A stretch of DNA of 64,000 nucleotides from Mycolicibacterium helvum. Lineage in GTDB: Bacteria > Actinomycetota > Actinomycetes > Mycobacteriales > Mycobacteriaceae. Shown one piece after another: positions 44,581-54,616 of the stretch. The position numbers were made by a program, and so were the translations under genes. Location of the stretch: assembly GCF_010731895.1 (NCBI RefSeq), contig NZ_AP022596.1, positions 496,001-560,000 on the forward strand. Direction: 5' to 3'. The notes under the pieces are model-generated. The model did no database searches. It was not told the origin of the DNA and saw only the letters and a list, made by a program, of their open reading frames with translations. How positions within the stretch are numbered: position 1 is the stretch's first letter; every line of letters starts with the position of its first letter.

Positions 44581-45420
44581 ATGGCAGGACGGGTAGAAGG
44601 CAAGGTCGCATTTGTCACCGGTGCGGCACGCGGACAAGGCCGCGCGCACGCGGTCCGGCTGGCGTCCGAGGGCGCCGACATCATCGCGGTCGATATCTGT
44701 AAGAAGATCGACACGGTCGACTTGATCGCCGCGTCCACGCCGGAGGATCTGGCCGAGACCGCCGATCTGGTCAAAGGCCACAACCGGCGCATCGTCACCG
44801 CCGAGGTCGACGTGCGCGACTACGACGCGCTGAAAGCAGCCGTGGACAGTGGCGTTGAGCAGCTGGGCCGGCTCGACATCATCGTTGCGAACGCAGGCAT
44901 CGGCAACGGCGGCCAGACGCTGGACCAGACCAGCGAAACCGACTGGACCGCAATGATCGACATCAACCTGGGTGGCGTGTGGAAGACGGTCAAAGCCGGC
45001 GTGCCGCACATCCTCGCAGGTGAGCGCGGCGGCTCGATCATCCTGACCAGCTCCGTCGGCGGCATCAAGGCCTACCCGCACTGCGGCCACTACGTCGCCG
45101 CCAAGCACGGGGTCGTCGGCCTGATGAAGACGTTCGCGGTCGAGCTGGGCGCCAAGAACATCCGGGTCAATTCGGTGCACCCGACCAACGTGAACACCCC
45201 GCTGTTCATGAACGAAGGCACCATGAAGCTGTTCCGTCCCGACCTGGAGAACCCGGGCCCCGACGACATCAAGGTCGTCGGCGAATTCATGCACACGCTG
45301 CCGATCGGCTGGGTCGAGCCCGAGGATATCGCCAATGCGGTGCTGTTCCTGGCCTCCGATGAGGCCCGCTACATCACCGGTGTCCAGCTGCCCGTCGACG
45401 GCGGAAGCTGTTTGAAGTAG
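44581..45420 (+). CDS. Mycofactocin-type SDR (carveol dehydrogenase-like)
   Basis: A 279-residue SDR of the mycofactocin-coupled family (TIGR03971 type). It begins GRVEGKVAFVTGAARGQGRAHAVRLASEGADIIAVDI, with the family insertion after beta2 (KKIDTVDLIAASTPEDLAET). Other motifs are VANAGIGN, ILTSSVGGIKA, Tyr and Lys in HYVAAKHGVVG, and VHPTNVNTPLF. These enzymes keep NAD(H) tightly bound and pass electrons to the peptide-derived cofactor mycofactocin, oxidising alcohols such as carveol. Start ATG 44581. It is probably co-transcribed with the P450 34 bp upstream. It ends 54 bp before the stop of the convergent hydrolase operon. Confidence 0.9.
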   Translation: MAGRVEGKVAFVTGAARGQGRAHAVRLASEGADIIAVDICKKIDTVDLIAASTPEDLAETADLVKGHNRRIVTAEVDVRDYDALKAAVDSGVEQLGRLDIIVANAGIGNGGQTLDQTSETDWTAMIDINLGGVWKTVKAGVPHILAGERGGSIILTSSVGGIKAYPHCGHYVAAKHGVVGLMKTFAVELGAKNIRVNSVHPTNVNTPLFMNEGTMKLFRPDLENPGPDDIKVVGEFMHTLPIGWVEPEDIANAVLFLASDEARYITGVQLPVDGGSCLK

Positions 45421-45474
45421 CTCCTGCCGGCGAGCTCGTCGACCATGTGTGGGCATCGAGCGGCTCGGGCCGGG

Positions 45475-46302
45475 CTAGTCGGTCACCCCGGCGAAGAACT
45501 TCAGCAGTAGGTCGGCCAGCACGTCGGGGCGCTCGATCTGCGGGCAATGACCGGCGTCGTCGATGACCGCCGAGCGGCCACCGGTGATCTGGCCGGCGAT
45601 CTCGGCGGCCCACCCCGCCGGTAGCAGCTTGTCCCACGCGCCCTCCACCACCAGGACTGGAACGTCGATCCGCTCATACGCCCGCTTGCTCGACGGGGCC
45701 GGCGCAGCGTCCAGTCCCGGTCGGCGAAACCGCGCCGCCGCCAAGGATTCCCAGGCTCCTGGTGCGATGCTGGATTCATGGCGTCGCCGCACGTACGCCT
45801 CGTCAGCGGGGAACGAGGGATCGAAGAACAGCGCCTCCACGATGGCCTGCATCCCTTCGAGCGAGGCGTCATAGTCGTAGAGCGCGGCGGTGTGCCGGTT
45901 CTTCTGAATCTCGCCGCCACCGCAGATCGCAACCGCGCTGCGCACCGGCAGCACGGGAGCCGCCGAGGTGAGGTCCACCAAGATGTTGATGGCCCCCATC
46001 GAGTTGCCGACGAAATGTGCCGAGTCGATGCCCAGCAGCGCACAAAACCGGGCGATGTGTCGGATCCGCATGCCCCGTCCATCGGTGAAGTCGACCACCT
46101 TGGCGGAGTCCCCGAAGCCCAACATGTCCGGTGCCAGCACCCGATAGCGTTGCGAAAGAACCGGAATGACTCGCTCCCAGCTGATTTCGGCGCTTACGCC
46201 GAACTCGCCGCCGTGCAGCAGCACGACGGGCTCGCCCTCCCCCGCCTCGAGAAAATGAGTGGCCAGTCCGTTGACGACGATGGTCCGGTGTTGAATGTTC
46301 AC
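45475..46302 (-). CDS. Alpha/beta hydrolase (meta-cleavage-product-hydrolase-like)
   Basis: A 275-residue alpha/beta hydrolase. The oxyanion segment is VVLLHGGEFGVSAEISW, the nucleophile elbow FVGNSMGA has Ser 101, and the C-terminal DDAGHCPQIERPD has His 252. The HGGEFG motif and overall layout resemble C-C hydrolases of meta-cleavage pathways (MhpC/BphD/HsaD). Its GTG start overlaps the cyclase stop (GTGA). It is the last gene of the eight-gene operon running from 54595, which also encodes a closer MhpC-like hydrolase, so the two may act on successive or alternative intermediates. Confidence 0.82.
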   Translation of the reverse strand: MNIQHRTIVVNGLATHFLEAGEGEPVVLLHGGEFGVSAEISWERVIPVLSQRYRVLAPDMLGFGDSAKVVDFTDGRGMRIRHIARFCALLGIDSAHFVGNSMGAINILVDLTSAAPVLPVRSAVAICGGGEIQKNRHTAALYDYDASLEGMQAIVEALFFDPSFPADEAYVRRRHESSIAPGAWESLAAARFRRPGLDAAPAPSSKRAYERIDVPVLVVEGAWDKLLPAGWAAEIAGQITGGRSAVIDDAGHCPQIERPDVLADLLLKFFAGVTD

Positions 46303-47297
46303 TTGATCGCGATCGGGTTGATCGGCGACCCCACCGCCCCGGTGACGGACAGCGGCGGTGCGACGAGCTGGAATTCGTAACGGCCATCGGCCGCGCAATC
46401 AGCGGCCAACTCCGTGAGATTCCAGTACTCGCCCAGCATCAGACCCATGTCACGCAGACACAGCATGTGCATCGGCAGGATGGCACCGTCGACCCCCGAC
46501 GCCGGATTCTCCACCATCAGGTTGTCGGCCGCCACCGCCGCCACCTGATGGTCGTGCAGCCACGATGCGCAGGTCCAGTCGAGTCCAGCACCCGGCTCCG
46601 TCCCGTCACCGGTCTCTACAAACCTTGCCCACCAACCAGTTCGGATCAGCACGATGTCACCGGGTTCTACACTCACGCCTTGCGTCTTGGCTGCCCTGTC
46701 GAGTTCGGCCGGGGTGATCGGCTCACCGAGCTCACAGAACGTCGGGACCCCGCGCAGTGTGACGATGTCGAGCAGGACGCCCCGCGAGGTGATGCCCAGG
46801 CCGGCGACCTTGTCGATGCCCAGGTAGTAGGCACCGAGGCTGGACACCGAGTCCGCGGGAAACCCGTTGTAGAGCTTGTCCTCGTAGTAGACGTGGGAGA
46901 GCGCGTCCCATTGGGTGGCGGCCTGCAGCGGCATGATGATCATGTCGTCGTTGAACCGCATCGGCCCGGCCTTGGTGTACCCGCCCAGCTGCACGGCCGA
47001 CGGATTGCGCAGCCATTTCGGCCCGTACTCCATCAGTGTGTTGGCGTCGCCGCCGTCGATCGTCATCACGTGGGTGGGATTTTGCCGGTACTGGAACGCG
47101 CCCTGCGGTCCCGACGAGCCGAAGTCGACGCCGAGTGAAAACACCTTGCCGTGCTCGACCGTTGCCGCCGCCTGCGCGATCTTCTCCGGCGTGATGAAGT
47201 TCAGCGTGCCGAGTTCGTCGGCCTCACCCCACCGGCCCCAGTTACGGACGTCGTCGGCGACCCGGCGGAAATCGCTCATATCGGCCACGCGGGTCAT
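46299..47297 (-). CDS. Cyclase-family (kynurenine-formamidase-like) protein with altered metal motif
   Basis: A 332-residue protein of the Cyclase superfamily (PF04199). The family metal motif HxGTHxDxPxH appears as MPLQAATQWDALSHVYYE: the first two His positions are Gln, while Asp and the last His are retained. Other landmarks are GWGEADELGTLNF near the N-terminus and GDIVLIRTGWWARF. A long subfamily with this substitution exists in actinobacteria and proteobacteria with no settled function. It probably hydrolyses or cyclises an amide, ester or lactone intermediate. The ATG overlaps the upstream SDR stop (ATGA) and the stop overlaps the hydrolase start. Confidence 0.8.
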   Translation of the reverse strand: MTRVADMSDFRRVADDVRNWGRWGEADELGTLNFITPEKIAQAAATVEHGKVFSLGVDFGSSGPQGAFQYRQNPTHVMTIDGGDANTLMEYGPKWLRNPSAVQLGGYTKAGPMRFNDDMIIMPLQAATQWDALSHVYYEDKLYNGFPADSVSSLGAYYLGIDKVAGLGITSRGVLLDIVTLRGVPTFCELGEPITPAELDRAAKTQGVSVEPGDIVLIRTGWWARFVETGDGTEPGAGLDWTCASWLHDHQVAAVAADNLMVENPASGVDGAILPMHMLCLRDMGLMLGEYWNLTELAADCAADGRYEFQLVAPPLSVTGAVGSPINPIAIK

Positions 47298-48121
47298 CCC
47301 TTCTCATAGTCGGCAGCTTGGCGCGCCGCGATATTGCCGCCGTCGGCCCAGATGACCTGTCCGGTGATGTAACCGGCGGCCTTGCTGCCCAGGAATACCA
47401 GCACCGCGGCCTGCTCGGCGGGGTTGGACACCCGCCCGAGCGGTTTGGGGATGTCATCGAGCAGGCCCTGCCCGTAGGCCGACCGCAGCTGGTCGAGAAT
47501 CGGCGTCTCGGTCACACCCGGTCCCGTGCAGTTGATCCGAATACCGTTGGCGCCCAGCCGGACGGCATTGCTCACCGTGTAGCCGATGATCGCCTCCTTG
47601 GACAGCCGGTAGCCGCCGTCGGCCAGCGCGTCGGGATGGTCGTGACACCACGCAATGCCCTCGGCCATCGAGCCCGTCGTCAGCAAACCCGCGGCCTGCG
47701 GCAGGTTCTCACGGTAGTTCGCCGCGGCCAGGGACGACACGCAAATGACCGACGCGCCCTGGCCCAACGTAGGCAGTATCGCTTCGGTGAGATGCCGGGT
47801 GCCCAGGAAGTTGATGGTGACCACCTTTACTGGGTTGCCGATTCCCGAGGACACTCCGGCCACATTGAACAGCACATCGACCGGGCCGCTCACCGAGGCG
47901 ACGGCCCGATCGATCGAACCGGGATCGGCCAGATCGACCTCCACGAACGTGCTCAGCTCGACCGTGTCGGGCGCCGGGGATCGCAGATCAAGGCCGACCA
48001 CTTCGGCACCCAGATCGGTGAGCTGCCCGCACAGCTGAGCACCGATTCCCGACGCGCAGCCGGTGACCACCACACGACGGCCGTCATACCGCAACAGATC
48101 GTCGATAGTGGACACCGTCAC
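47294..48121 (-). CDS. Short-chain dehydrogenase/reductase (coniferyl-alcohol-dehydrogenase-like)
   Basis: A 275-residue SDR. Rossmann motif VTGCASGIGAQLCGQL, acidic VVGLDLRSP (NAD preference), FNVAGVSSG, catalytic Ser in CVSSLAAANY, and Tyr and Lys in YRLSKEAIIGYTV. The extended loop between Ser and Tyr (AGLLTTGSMAEGIAWCHDHPDAL) is typical of the 3-alpha-hydroxysteroid/coniferyl-alcohol dehydrogenase subgroup. It probably oxidises a hydroxyl on a cyclic intermediate. The GTG start overlaps the LLM gene stop, and the stop overlaps the cyclase start; both overlaps are 4 bp. Confidence 0.86.
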   Translation of the reverse strand: MTVSTIDDLLRYDGRRVVVTGCASGIGAQLCGQLTDLGAEVVGLDLRSPAPDTVELSTFVEVDLADPGSIDRAVASVSGPVDVLFNVAGVSSGIGNPVKVVTINFLGTRHLTEAILPTLGQGASVICVSSLAAANYRENLPQAAGLLTTGSMAEGIAWCHDHPDALADGGYRLSKEAIIGYTVSNAVRLGANGIRINCTGPGVTETPILDQLRSAYGQGLLDDIPKPLGRVSNPAEQAAVLVFLGSKAAGYITGQVIWADGGNIAARQAADYEKG

Positions 48122-49425
48122 TTGGCTTCCCGCTTGTCCTTCTCCAACTGTGCGGCCTTCACGCGACCCTCGTTGATCTCGGCCATCGCCTCGGGAATCT
48201 CGCCGGCGGTGAACTTTCCACCCCGGCCGGTGGGCAGGCCGCCGAAGGAGTAGGTCTCGTCGAAGATCGGGGCCTCCGAGGGCTGCCGGCGCGCCTCGAC
48301 CTTCTCGACCACCGGCGCCAGCCGCTTGGCTTTGTCGGCAACGGCTTTGGCGTCCCGCTCGATGAACTCGGGCAGGATCTCCTTGCCCATGATCTCGATG
48401 GACTCCATCGTGCCCTGGTGGCTACGCGGGTTGAGCAGCAAGATGATCTCGTCGACACCGCTGGCCTCGTAGCCGCGCAGGAACTCCCGCACGGTCTCCG
48501 GCGAGCCGATGGCGCCGCGCCCCGGACCGTAGGCCAGGGTCGGGTCCTCCTCGACGGCCTTCTCATACAGTTCCCACACGCCGGTGCGGCCGGGGGTGTG
48601 CATGCCGGTCAGGTAGTAGTGCATGATGCCGAACGAGAAGAATCCGCCGCCGATTCCGATCCGTTTGAGAGCTTCCTCGTCGGTCTTGGCCACCATCATC
48701 GACAAGTCGCCGCCGATGGCCAGGATGTTGGGGTTGATGGCCGGGGTGACGGGCGCGCCCTGCTCCTCGAATTCCTGGTAGTAACCGGCCACCCGCTCCT
48801 TGAGCGCCTCGGGGCCGGTGTAGGCGAAACTCAGTGCACCGATAGCCTTCTGCGCTGCCATTTGCACCGATGACGGACGGGTGCAGGCCACCCACACCGG
48901 CGGGTGTGGGTTCTGCAGCGGCTTGGGGATCACGTTGCGGGCCGGCATCTCGACATGCTCGCCCTTGAAGCCGGTGAACGGTGCCTCCGTCATACAGCGG
49001 ATGGACACCTCCAGCGCTTCTTCCCACATGGTGCGCTTATCGGCCGGGTCGATGTCGAAGCCGCCGAGCTCGGCGACCGATGAACCTTCGCCCGTACCGA
49101 ATTCGACACGGCCGTTGGACAAATGGTCCAACGTGGCGACGCGCTCGGCGATGCGGGCTGGGTGGTTGATCGGCGGTGGCAGGTGCATCACGCCGAAGCC
49201 GAGCCGGATGTCTTTGGTCCGCTGGCTGGCCGCGGCCAGGAACATCTCCGGCGCGGTGGAGTGGCAGTACTCCTCCAGGAAGTGGTGTTCGGTGAGCCAC
49301 ACGGTGGCGAACCCGGCCTTATCGGCGGCCTCCACCTCATCGAGGCCATGCTGGAACAGCTGGTGCTCATCGTCCTCCGACCATGGCCGCGGCAGCGGGA
49401 ACTCGTAGAACAGCGAGATTTTCAT
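48118..49425 (-). CDS. LLM-class flavin-dependent oxidoreductase
   Basis: A 435-residue bacterial-luciferase-like protein using FMN or F420. Motifs: [76 protein letters not shown], and PHPPVWVACTRPSSV. The TEHHF and NHPARIAE blocks are typical of the monooxygenase branch of the LLM superfamily. The C-terminal ~75 residues are charged and extend past the usual fold. It may perform an oxygenation or Baeyer-Villiger-like step. It overlaps both neighbours by 4 bp within the mhp-like operon. Confidence 0.86.
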   Translation of the reverse strand: MKISLFYEFPLPRPWSEDDEHQLFQHGLDEVEAADKAGFATVWLTEHHFLEEYCHSTAPEMFLAAASQRTKDIRLGFGVMHLPPPINHPARIAERVATLDHLSNGRVEFGTGEGSSVAELGGFDIDPADKRTMWEEALEVSIRCMTEAPFTGFKGEHVEMPARNVIPKPLQNPHPPVWVACTRPSSVQMAAQKAIGALSFAYTGPEALKERVAGYYQEFEEQGAPVTPAINPNILAIGGDLSMMVAKTDEEALKRIGIGGGFFSFGIMHYYLTGMHTPGRTGVWELYEKAVEEDPTLAYGPGRGAIGSPETVREFLRGYEASGVDEIILLLNPRSHQGTMESIEIMGKEILPEFIERDAKAVADKAKRLAPVVEKVEARRQPSEAPIFDETYSFGGLPTGRGGKFTAGEIPEAMAEINEGRVKAAQLEKDKREAK

Positions 49426-51176
49426 GCGGTTACCTCTCGATCAGAGTTATGGGAGATGTGTTCTGCTGCGACGTATCCGAACGTCATCGCGGGTCCGATG
49501 GTGGCGCCGGCACCGGCGTAGCTACGGCCCATCACCGCAGCCGATGCGTTCCCAGTGGCGTACAGCCCATCGATGACTGTGCCGTCCTCGCGCAGCACCC
49601 TGGCGTGCTCGTCGGTGAGCAATCCTCCGGACGTTCCCAGGTCGCCGAGGATGATCTGGAAGGCTAGATACGGCGCCTTGCCCAGCGGCGCCAGATTGGG
49701 GTTGGGCAGCGTCGGGTCGCCGTAGTAGTTGTCGTAGGCGCTGTCGCCCCGATTGAAGTCGTCATCGTGGCCCTTGCGGGCGAGTTCGTTGAACCGGGCA
49801 GCGGTGCGCTGCAACGCGTCAGCCGGGACACCAATCTTGGCAGCTAGCTCACCGAAGGTGTCGGCGACGACGACGATCCCGGAGTCCAGCCACGCCTGCG
49901 GGATCTTGCGGCCGGTGGGCACCGGCGCGAACGGCACTTTCGGGACGGGCAGATGGCCGCCCACCACGTACCGGTGGAACGACGCGATGTCGGTGACCAG
50001 CCAGCACGGGATGTGTTCAACTCCAGCCTTCCCGTCGCTTCGCTCCCCCAGACCCTGCTGGCCCTCGATCATCGCGTGCGCGAAATCCATATAGGGCGCC
50101 GCCTCATTGATGAACCGCTTCCCGGCGCCGTTGATCACGAACTGGGCGGGCATCATCCGCTCGTTGAGCATGAACTGCAGGCGTCCGTCGGGCCAGCACA
50201 TGGCGGGAAACCACCACGCCTCGTCGAGAAGATCGGTGGCCGCGCCCACCTTCTCACCGGCTCGGATACCGTCGCCGGTGGCCGCGGGATTGCCGAAGCT
50301 CCAGTCTTTTTCCAGCACCGGGAGGTGCTCACGACGCCACGCCATATCGTGGTCGAACCCGCCGGAGGCCACCACCACACCGCGCCGGGCGGCGACCCGC
50401 AGCAGCTTGCCGTCCCGTTCGACCACGGCACCGACCACCCGTCCTTCTGGGCCGTCCACATCGGTGATCAGTTCGGTCATGGGCGCCGACAACCAGAGCG
50501 GGATGTTCTTCTCTTTGAGCGCCAGCCGCATCCGCGCCATCAGCGACTGACCGATCGCGGCCATCCGGTCGCCGAACACCCGGGCCCGGAACATCCGCCA
50601 GATCAGCTTCAGCAGCACGGCCTTGCCCCGCCAGTTCTGCCGAACCTGATAGAACAGCCGAAGATCCTTGGGCGCGAACCAGATTCCCTTCGGAGCCAGC
50701 GCCAACGGCGCAAGCAGGTTCTGCTCTTCGTCGCCGAGCTTGCGCAGATCGATCTCGGGCACGTTGATGGTGCTGCCACGCTCGGACCCGCCGGGCAGCT
50801 CGGGGTAGTAGTCGGCGTAGCCCGGCTTCCAGACGAACTCGAACCAGCTGCTGGACTTCTCCAGGAACTCCATCATCTCGGGGGCGGTGTCGACGTACGC
50901 GCGCAGTCGTTCGTCGCTGACCAGACCGCCGGTGATGGTCTTGAGGTACATGAACACCTCGTCGGGGTCCGGCGAGTATCCGGCCTTGCGTTGCGACGGC
51001 GCACCGGGCACCCAGATACCGCCGCCGGACAGTGCCGATGAACCACCAAATTTGGGCGACTTTTCCACGATCAGGGTGTCCAGTCCGAGCGCCTCGGCGC
51101 GTAACGCCGCGGTCATCCCGCCCGCGCCCGATCCTATGACGAGAACATCGACCGTGTGATCAAAGGACTGTCTCAT
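49422..51176 (-). CDS. FAD-dependent oxidoreductase, 3-ketosteroid-delta1-dehydrogenase-like
   Basis: A 584-residue flavoprotein of the FAD_binding_2 family. Dinucleotide motif [37 protein letters not shown] (substrate domain start) and the C-terminal [37 protein letters not shown] match KstD proteins. KstD enzymes insert a double bond next to a ring ketone. A true steroid substrate is not certain: no other steroid ring-degradation genes are adjacent, and related proteins act on smaller cyclic ketones. Its start and stop overlap mhpB and the LLM gene by 4 bp each. Another homologue is encoded at 55616-57232. Confidence 0.87.
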   Translation of the reverse strand: MRQSFDHTVDVLVIGSGAGGMTAALRAEALGLDTLIVEKSPKFGGSSALSGGGIWVPGAPSQRKAGYSPDPDEVFMYLKTITGGLVSDERLRAYVDTAPEMMEFLEKSSSWFEFVWKPGYADYYPELPGGSERGSTINVPEIDLRKLGDEEQNLLAPLALAPKGIWFAPKDLRLFYQVRQNWRGKAVLLKLIWRMFRARVFGDRMAAIGQSLMARMRLALKEKNIPLWLSAPMTELITDVDGPEGRVVGAVVERDGKLLRVAARRGVVVASGGFDHDMAWRREHLPVLEKDWSFGNPAATGDGIRAGEKVGAATDLLDEAWWFPAMCWPDGRLQFMLNERMMPAQFVINGAGKRFINEAAPYMDFAHAMIEGQQGLGERSDGKAGVEHIPCWLVTDIASFHRYVVGGHLPVPKVPFAPVPTGRKIPQAWLDSGIVVVADTFGELAAKIGVPADALQRTAARFNELARKGHDDDFNRGDSAYDNYYGDPTLPNPNLAPLGKAPYLAFQIILGDLGTSGGLLTDEHARVLREDGTVIDGLYATGNASAAVMGRSYAGAGATIGPAMTFGYVAAEHISHNSDREVTA

Positions 51177-52123
51177 GCCGGCACCGCCGTCCGGATCGCG
51201 AAGCCCGCGATCAGCTCGGGAGCAGCGCGGTAGTAGCGCTGCTGTGTCTGGTAGTAACCCCGGGCCGCCAGCGCGGCGAAAGCCGCTACCCAGGTTCGGA
51301 TCTCATGGGCCGAATTACCGGCCTCGCGGGCAATCCAGTCGTTGCTCCAGCCGTCGACCTCGGCGAGCCGGTTGGTGTCGATCAGATCCAGTAGACCGTG
51401 GTCCCAGTCCGGATTCAGCGGCTGCAACGGGCTCTCCCCGTGCGCGAAATCGTGCGCCGCGGCCATCACGGCCTCTTGCCGTGCCGCTCGCCCTTCCGGC
51501 GACATCGGCGCCCCACCGACTATCCGTTCCAGTGCGGCCGGTGGCGCGGTCGCCAACGTCGGCACCGGCGGATCATGCGACAACCCACCGGATCCGACGA
51601 TCAGCACCCGCATGTCCAGGGTGTTCAGGTAGCCACCGATCGCGGCGCCCAGCGCCCGGGTGCGCTTCAGCGGCCCCAGCGGGGTGGCCACCGAGTTGAT
51701 GAACACCGGGATGATAGGAGGCGAGGCCGCGCGCAGATTCTCGGACCCAAAGAGCACCTCGAGCGGCTGCATTGTGCCGTGATCGACGTCCATGGCCGCC
51801 GATAGGGACACATCGACGTCAGCTTCCCATACCGCGGCGGCCATGGCGTTGGCGATATCGGCGGGCACGTTCAGCGGCCCGGCATGGGTGCCGTAGTCGC
51901 CGACGCCTTGAGCCGCGGTGCCGATACAGAAGGGCGGCATCAGCCGATAGAAGAATCCGTTGTAGTGGTCCGGGGAGAAGACGACCACGAGCTCGGGGTC
52001 GAAATCCGCCGCGAAGGACCGGGTTTCGGCGAGCTGGGTGTTGATATCGTCAAGCAGTTCCGCCGACGGGCCGGGAAGGTTCAGCAGCGGACTGTGCGAC
52101 ATGCAGCAGAGGGCCAGTGGCAT
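51173..52123 (-). CDS. mhpB: Class III extradiol ring-cleavage dioxygenase (MhpB-like)
   Basis: A 316-residue LigB-family Fe(II) dioxygenase. [16 protein letters not shown] (His 10), [28 protein letters not shown] and [15 protein letters not shown] match E. coli MhpB, which cleaves 2,3-dihydroxyphenylpropionate between C1 and C2. The natural substrate is a 3-alkylcatechol-type compound. The start at 52123 has GGAGGAGG 7 bp upstream and is needed for the first metal His. This places the start 74 bp inside the 3' end of mhpA in another frame. The product would go to the MhpC-like hydrolase encoded in the same operon. Confidence 0.9.
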   Translation of the reverse strand: MPLALCCMSHSPLLNLPGPSAELLDDINTQLAETRSFAADFDPELVVVFSPDHYNGFFYRLMPPFCIGTAAQGVGDYGTHAGPLNVPADIANAMAAAVWEADVDVSLSAAMDVDHGTMQPLEVLFGSENLRAASPPIIPVFINSVATPLGPLKRTRALGAAIGGYLNTLDMRVLIVGSGGLSHDPPVPTLATAPPAALERIVGGAPMSPEGRAARQEAVMAAAHDFAHGESPLQPLNPDWDHGLLDLIDTNRLAEVDGWSNDWIAREAGNSAHEIRTWVAAFAALAARGYYQTQQRYYRAAPELIAGFAIRTAVPA

Positions 52124-53735
52124 CGGTGCCTCCTCCCGGGGTGAGGGTGAGCTTGTCGAGCAGGGCCGCACTCAGCTCGGGTGCGCGTTGGGCGATGCAC
52201 GCGCCCGCGATGCAGCGGTCGGGTCGCAGAAACATCACGGATTCTTCGTGGCTGTCGAACCAGGCTTTCAGTGCTCCGGTGCGGTCGCCGACCACCACGA
52301 CATCGGGGTCGTCATGGCCGGTCCAGTTCAGCTGGGTGGTCGGACGCAACGCCACGAAGACCGCGCCCAGCGCCTTCCAGTCGGCGAAGGCCTTCTCCCC
52401 CAGCAGTTGCCGCGGATTATTGCTCCAGCACACAAAAGCGAACCAGGGGCCGATGACATCGTCGAACAAGACGTTCTGCTGATACCGGGTGTCCACGCGG
52501 GGCTGGATGAACAGCGTGCCGACCGCCGAGGACGGCGAGCGTGGCTCGCTGTGCACCACCGCACCCTGTTCGTAGCGCGGCATCGGCTTAAAACGCATCT
52601 CCAGGACGTAGCGCTTCAATGTGGGCACCAGGGAGGCCGCGCGGATGAGCGCATCCCGTGCGCCTGCGATCCGTGGGTTGGTCGGCGAGATCACCTTGCC
52701 CACCGTGGTCGACAGGTCGATCATCGCGCGAGCGTGCTTGCGGCGCTCGACGTCGTAGCTGTCCAGCAGCGCATCGCGGGCCTGCCCGTTGACCACCGCC
52801 GCCAGTTTCCAGCCGAGGTTGGCGGCATCACGGATGCCGCTGTTGTAGCCCTGGCCCTGCCAGACCGGCATCAGGTGGGCGGCGTCCCCGGCAATCAACA
52901 TGCGGCCCTTGCGGAACGAACTGGCGATACGGGAATGGTGGGTGTACAGCCGGCGGCGGATGATGTCGACCTTGGCCGGATACGGCACCAATCGGGAGAG
53001 CATCTGTGCCACGAACGCGGGATCTTGTGCCTGCTCGTCGGTTTCGTGTCCGTGGATCAGGAATTCGAAGCGCCGGATGCCGTGGGCGATAGCGATCGAG
53101 ACGTAGGGCCGCACCGGGTCGGCGCCGACTTCACTGTTGGGATGTCCCAGCGGGTCGTTGGCGATATCGACGACCAGCCACCGGGTCGACGACGTCGTGC
53201 CGTCGAAGGACACCCCCATCAGGCGGCGGGTGGCACTGCGTCCACCATCGCAGCCGACGACGTAGCGGGCGTCGACCTTTCGCGGCCCACTGTTCGCCGG
53301 CGACATCTCTACGGTGACACCATCGGCGGTCTCGGTGATCGACGTCATCGGGTGACCCCACGCCACCTCGACATGGTCGAATCGGTCGAGGCCCTTGGAT
53401 AGTTCGGCGTCGACCAGGGGCTGCACGAACCCGTTGCGCTTGGGCCAGCCGAACCGCGCGTCGGGTGGAGCCATCTCGGCCAGCAGCCGGCGCTTGCCGT
53501 CGTAGAACCGCAGGATCTGATTGGGCACGGTGTGCGACAGCACCGCGTCCACCAGTCCGATCGCCTGGAAGGTGCGCAGACCCTCGTCGTCGAGCCCCAC
53601 CCCGCGCGGGTAGTCGATCAGTGCGTCGCGCTCGTCGACCACCAGGGTGCGGACCCCCTGCAGGCCAAGCACATTGGCGAGGGTCAGGCCGACCGGTCCG
53701 GCACCCACCACGACGACGCCGAAACTCATGCTCAC
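52050..53735 (-). CDS. mhpA: FAD-dependent aromatic hydroxylase (MhpA-like)
   Basis: A 561-residue class A flavoprotein monooxygenase. GXGXXG motif [18 protein letters not shown], the DG motif region [16 protein letters not shown] and the second FAD motif [35 protein letters not shown]. Layout and length match MhpA (3-(3-hydroxyphenyl)propionate hydroxylase, 554 aa), which makes the catechol for MhpB. The C-terminal thioredoxin-like extension (about 400-540) is present. The GTG start at 53735 overlaps the mhpC-like stop (GTGA); ATG 53729 is an alternative. The last 74 bp overlap mhpB. Confidence 0.9.
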   Translation of the reverse strand: MSMSFGVVVVGAGPVGLTLANVLGLQGVRTLVVDERDALIDYPRGVGLDDEGLRTFQAIGLVDAVLSHTVPNQILRFYDGKRRLLAEMAPPDARFGWPKRNGFVQPLVDAELSKGLDRFDHVEVAWGHPMTSITETADGVTVEMSPANSGPRKVDARYVVGCDGGRSATRRLMGVSFDGTTSSTRWLVVDIANDPLGHPNSEVGADPVRPYVSIAIAHGIRRFEFLIHGHETDEQAQDPAFVAQMLSRLVPYPAKVDIIRRRLYTHHSRIASSFRKGRMLIAGDAAHLMPVWQGQGYNSGIRDAANLGWKLAAVVNGQARDALLDSYDVERRKHARAMIDLSTTVGKVISPTNPRIAGARDALIRAASLVPTLKRYVLEMRFKPMPRYEQGAVVHSEPRSPSSAVGTLFIQPRVDTRYQQNVLFDDVIGPWFAFVCWSNNPRQLLGEKAFADWKALGAVFVALRPTTQLNWTGHDDPDVVVVGDRTGALKAWFDSHEESVMFLRPDRCIAGACIAQRAPELSAALLDKLTLTPGGGTDATGPLLHVAQSAAEPSRPVGGTA

Positions 53736-54595
53736 CGGCCCAGCAGGAAGTCGATATGCAGGCGGTTGAACGTCTTGGGGTCCTCGTATTGCGGCCAGTG
53801 GCCGCAGCCTTCCATGACTTCGAAGCGGGCGCCCGGGATCATCTCCGAGATACGCCTGCCTTCATCGGTGTCGGCAGTCGGGTCGTCACTGGTCCACAGC
53901 ACCAGCGTCGGCGCGGTGATGGCACGATAGTCACTGGGGCTCATCAGATTTCGCTGCCGGATCTCGGGATCTTGCAGCGCCATGATGTCGCGCATGGCCG
54001 CGACGAATCCGGGCTGCCGGTATATCCGCTGCCGGCTGGCGACGATGTCGTCGTAGTCCTTGGTCTTGTCGGCCATCAGCCACTTGATCCTGGCCTGGAC
54101 GGTGTCCCAACTCGGATTCTCCGCGGCAGCCATCGACAGTGTGATGATCCGCTTCATCACCTCTGGGTCGGCCTGCGAACCACCGGCGGTGTTGAGCACC
54201 AGTCGCTCGAGTCGGTCGGGGTGATCGACGGCGAAGCGCGAGGCCACCCACCCGCCCAACGACTCACCCGAGAGGTGGGCGCGCCCGGCTCCGATGGTGT
54301 CGAGGACGGCTGCAAGGTGCTCGACGTAGTGCGGGATCTCCAGCAGATGCCCGGGCTTGTCGGTGTAGCCGTGCCCGAGCATGTCGATCGACCAGGTGGA
54401 GAAATGTTCGGCGTGCGCCTCGATATTGCGCACGTATGCCTCGGCATGGCCGCCCGATCCGTGCAGAAGCACCAGCGTGGGTTTGGCCGGATCACCGGCA
54501 TGCAGGTAACGCGTTCGTACGCCGCCGGCATCCAGATAGCCCTGTGAGAACACAGCGCCCTGCAAATCGCTCCAGACGCTTTCGAACTCCGGCAC
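53732..54595 (-). CDS. mhpC: Alpha/beta hydrolase, MhpC-like C-C bond hydrolase
   Basis: A 287-residue hydrolase. [17 protein letters not shown] (oxyanion), Ser 112 in [15 protein letters not shown], and His 266 in [11 protein letters not shown] form the expected triad with an Asp in [13 protein letters not shown]. It resembles MhpC/BphD enzymes that split the ring-fission product of extradiol cleavage. It is first in the operon with mhpA and mhpB, which supports that role. Upstream (54596-54765) are an operator-like GATAATGGGATTCTC and a long inverted repeat shared with the divergent IclR gene. The mhpD, mhpE and mhpF genes for the later steps are not in the window. Confidence 0.87.
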   Translation of the reverse strand: MPEFESVWSDLQGAVFSQGYLDAGGVRTRYLHAGDPAKPTLVLLHGSGGHAEAYVRNIEAHAEHFSTWSIDMLGHGYTDKPGHLLEIPHYVEHLAAVLDTIGAGRAHLSGESLGGWVASRFAVDHPDRLERLVLNTAGGSQADPEVMKRIITLSMAAAENPSWDTVQARIKWLMADKTKDYDDIVASRQRIYRQPGFVAAMRDIMALQDPEIRQRNLMSPSDYRAITAPTLVLWTSDDPTADTDEGRRISEMIPGARFEVMEGCGHWPQYEDPKTFNRLHIDFLLGR

Positions 54596-54616
54596 CCCGT
54601 GGCCCCTATCGTCGGT

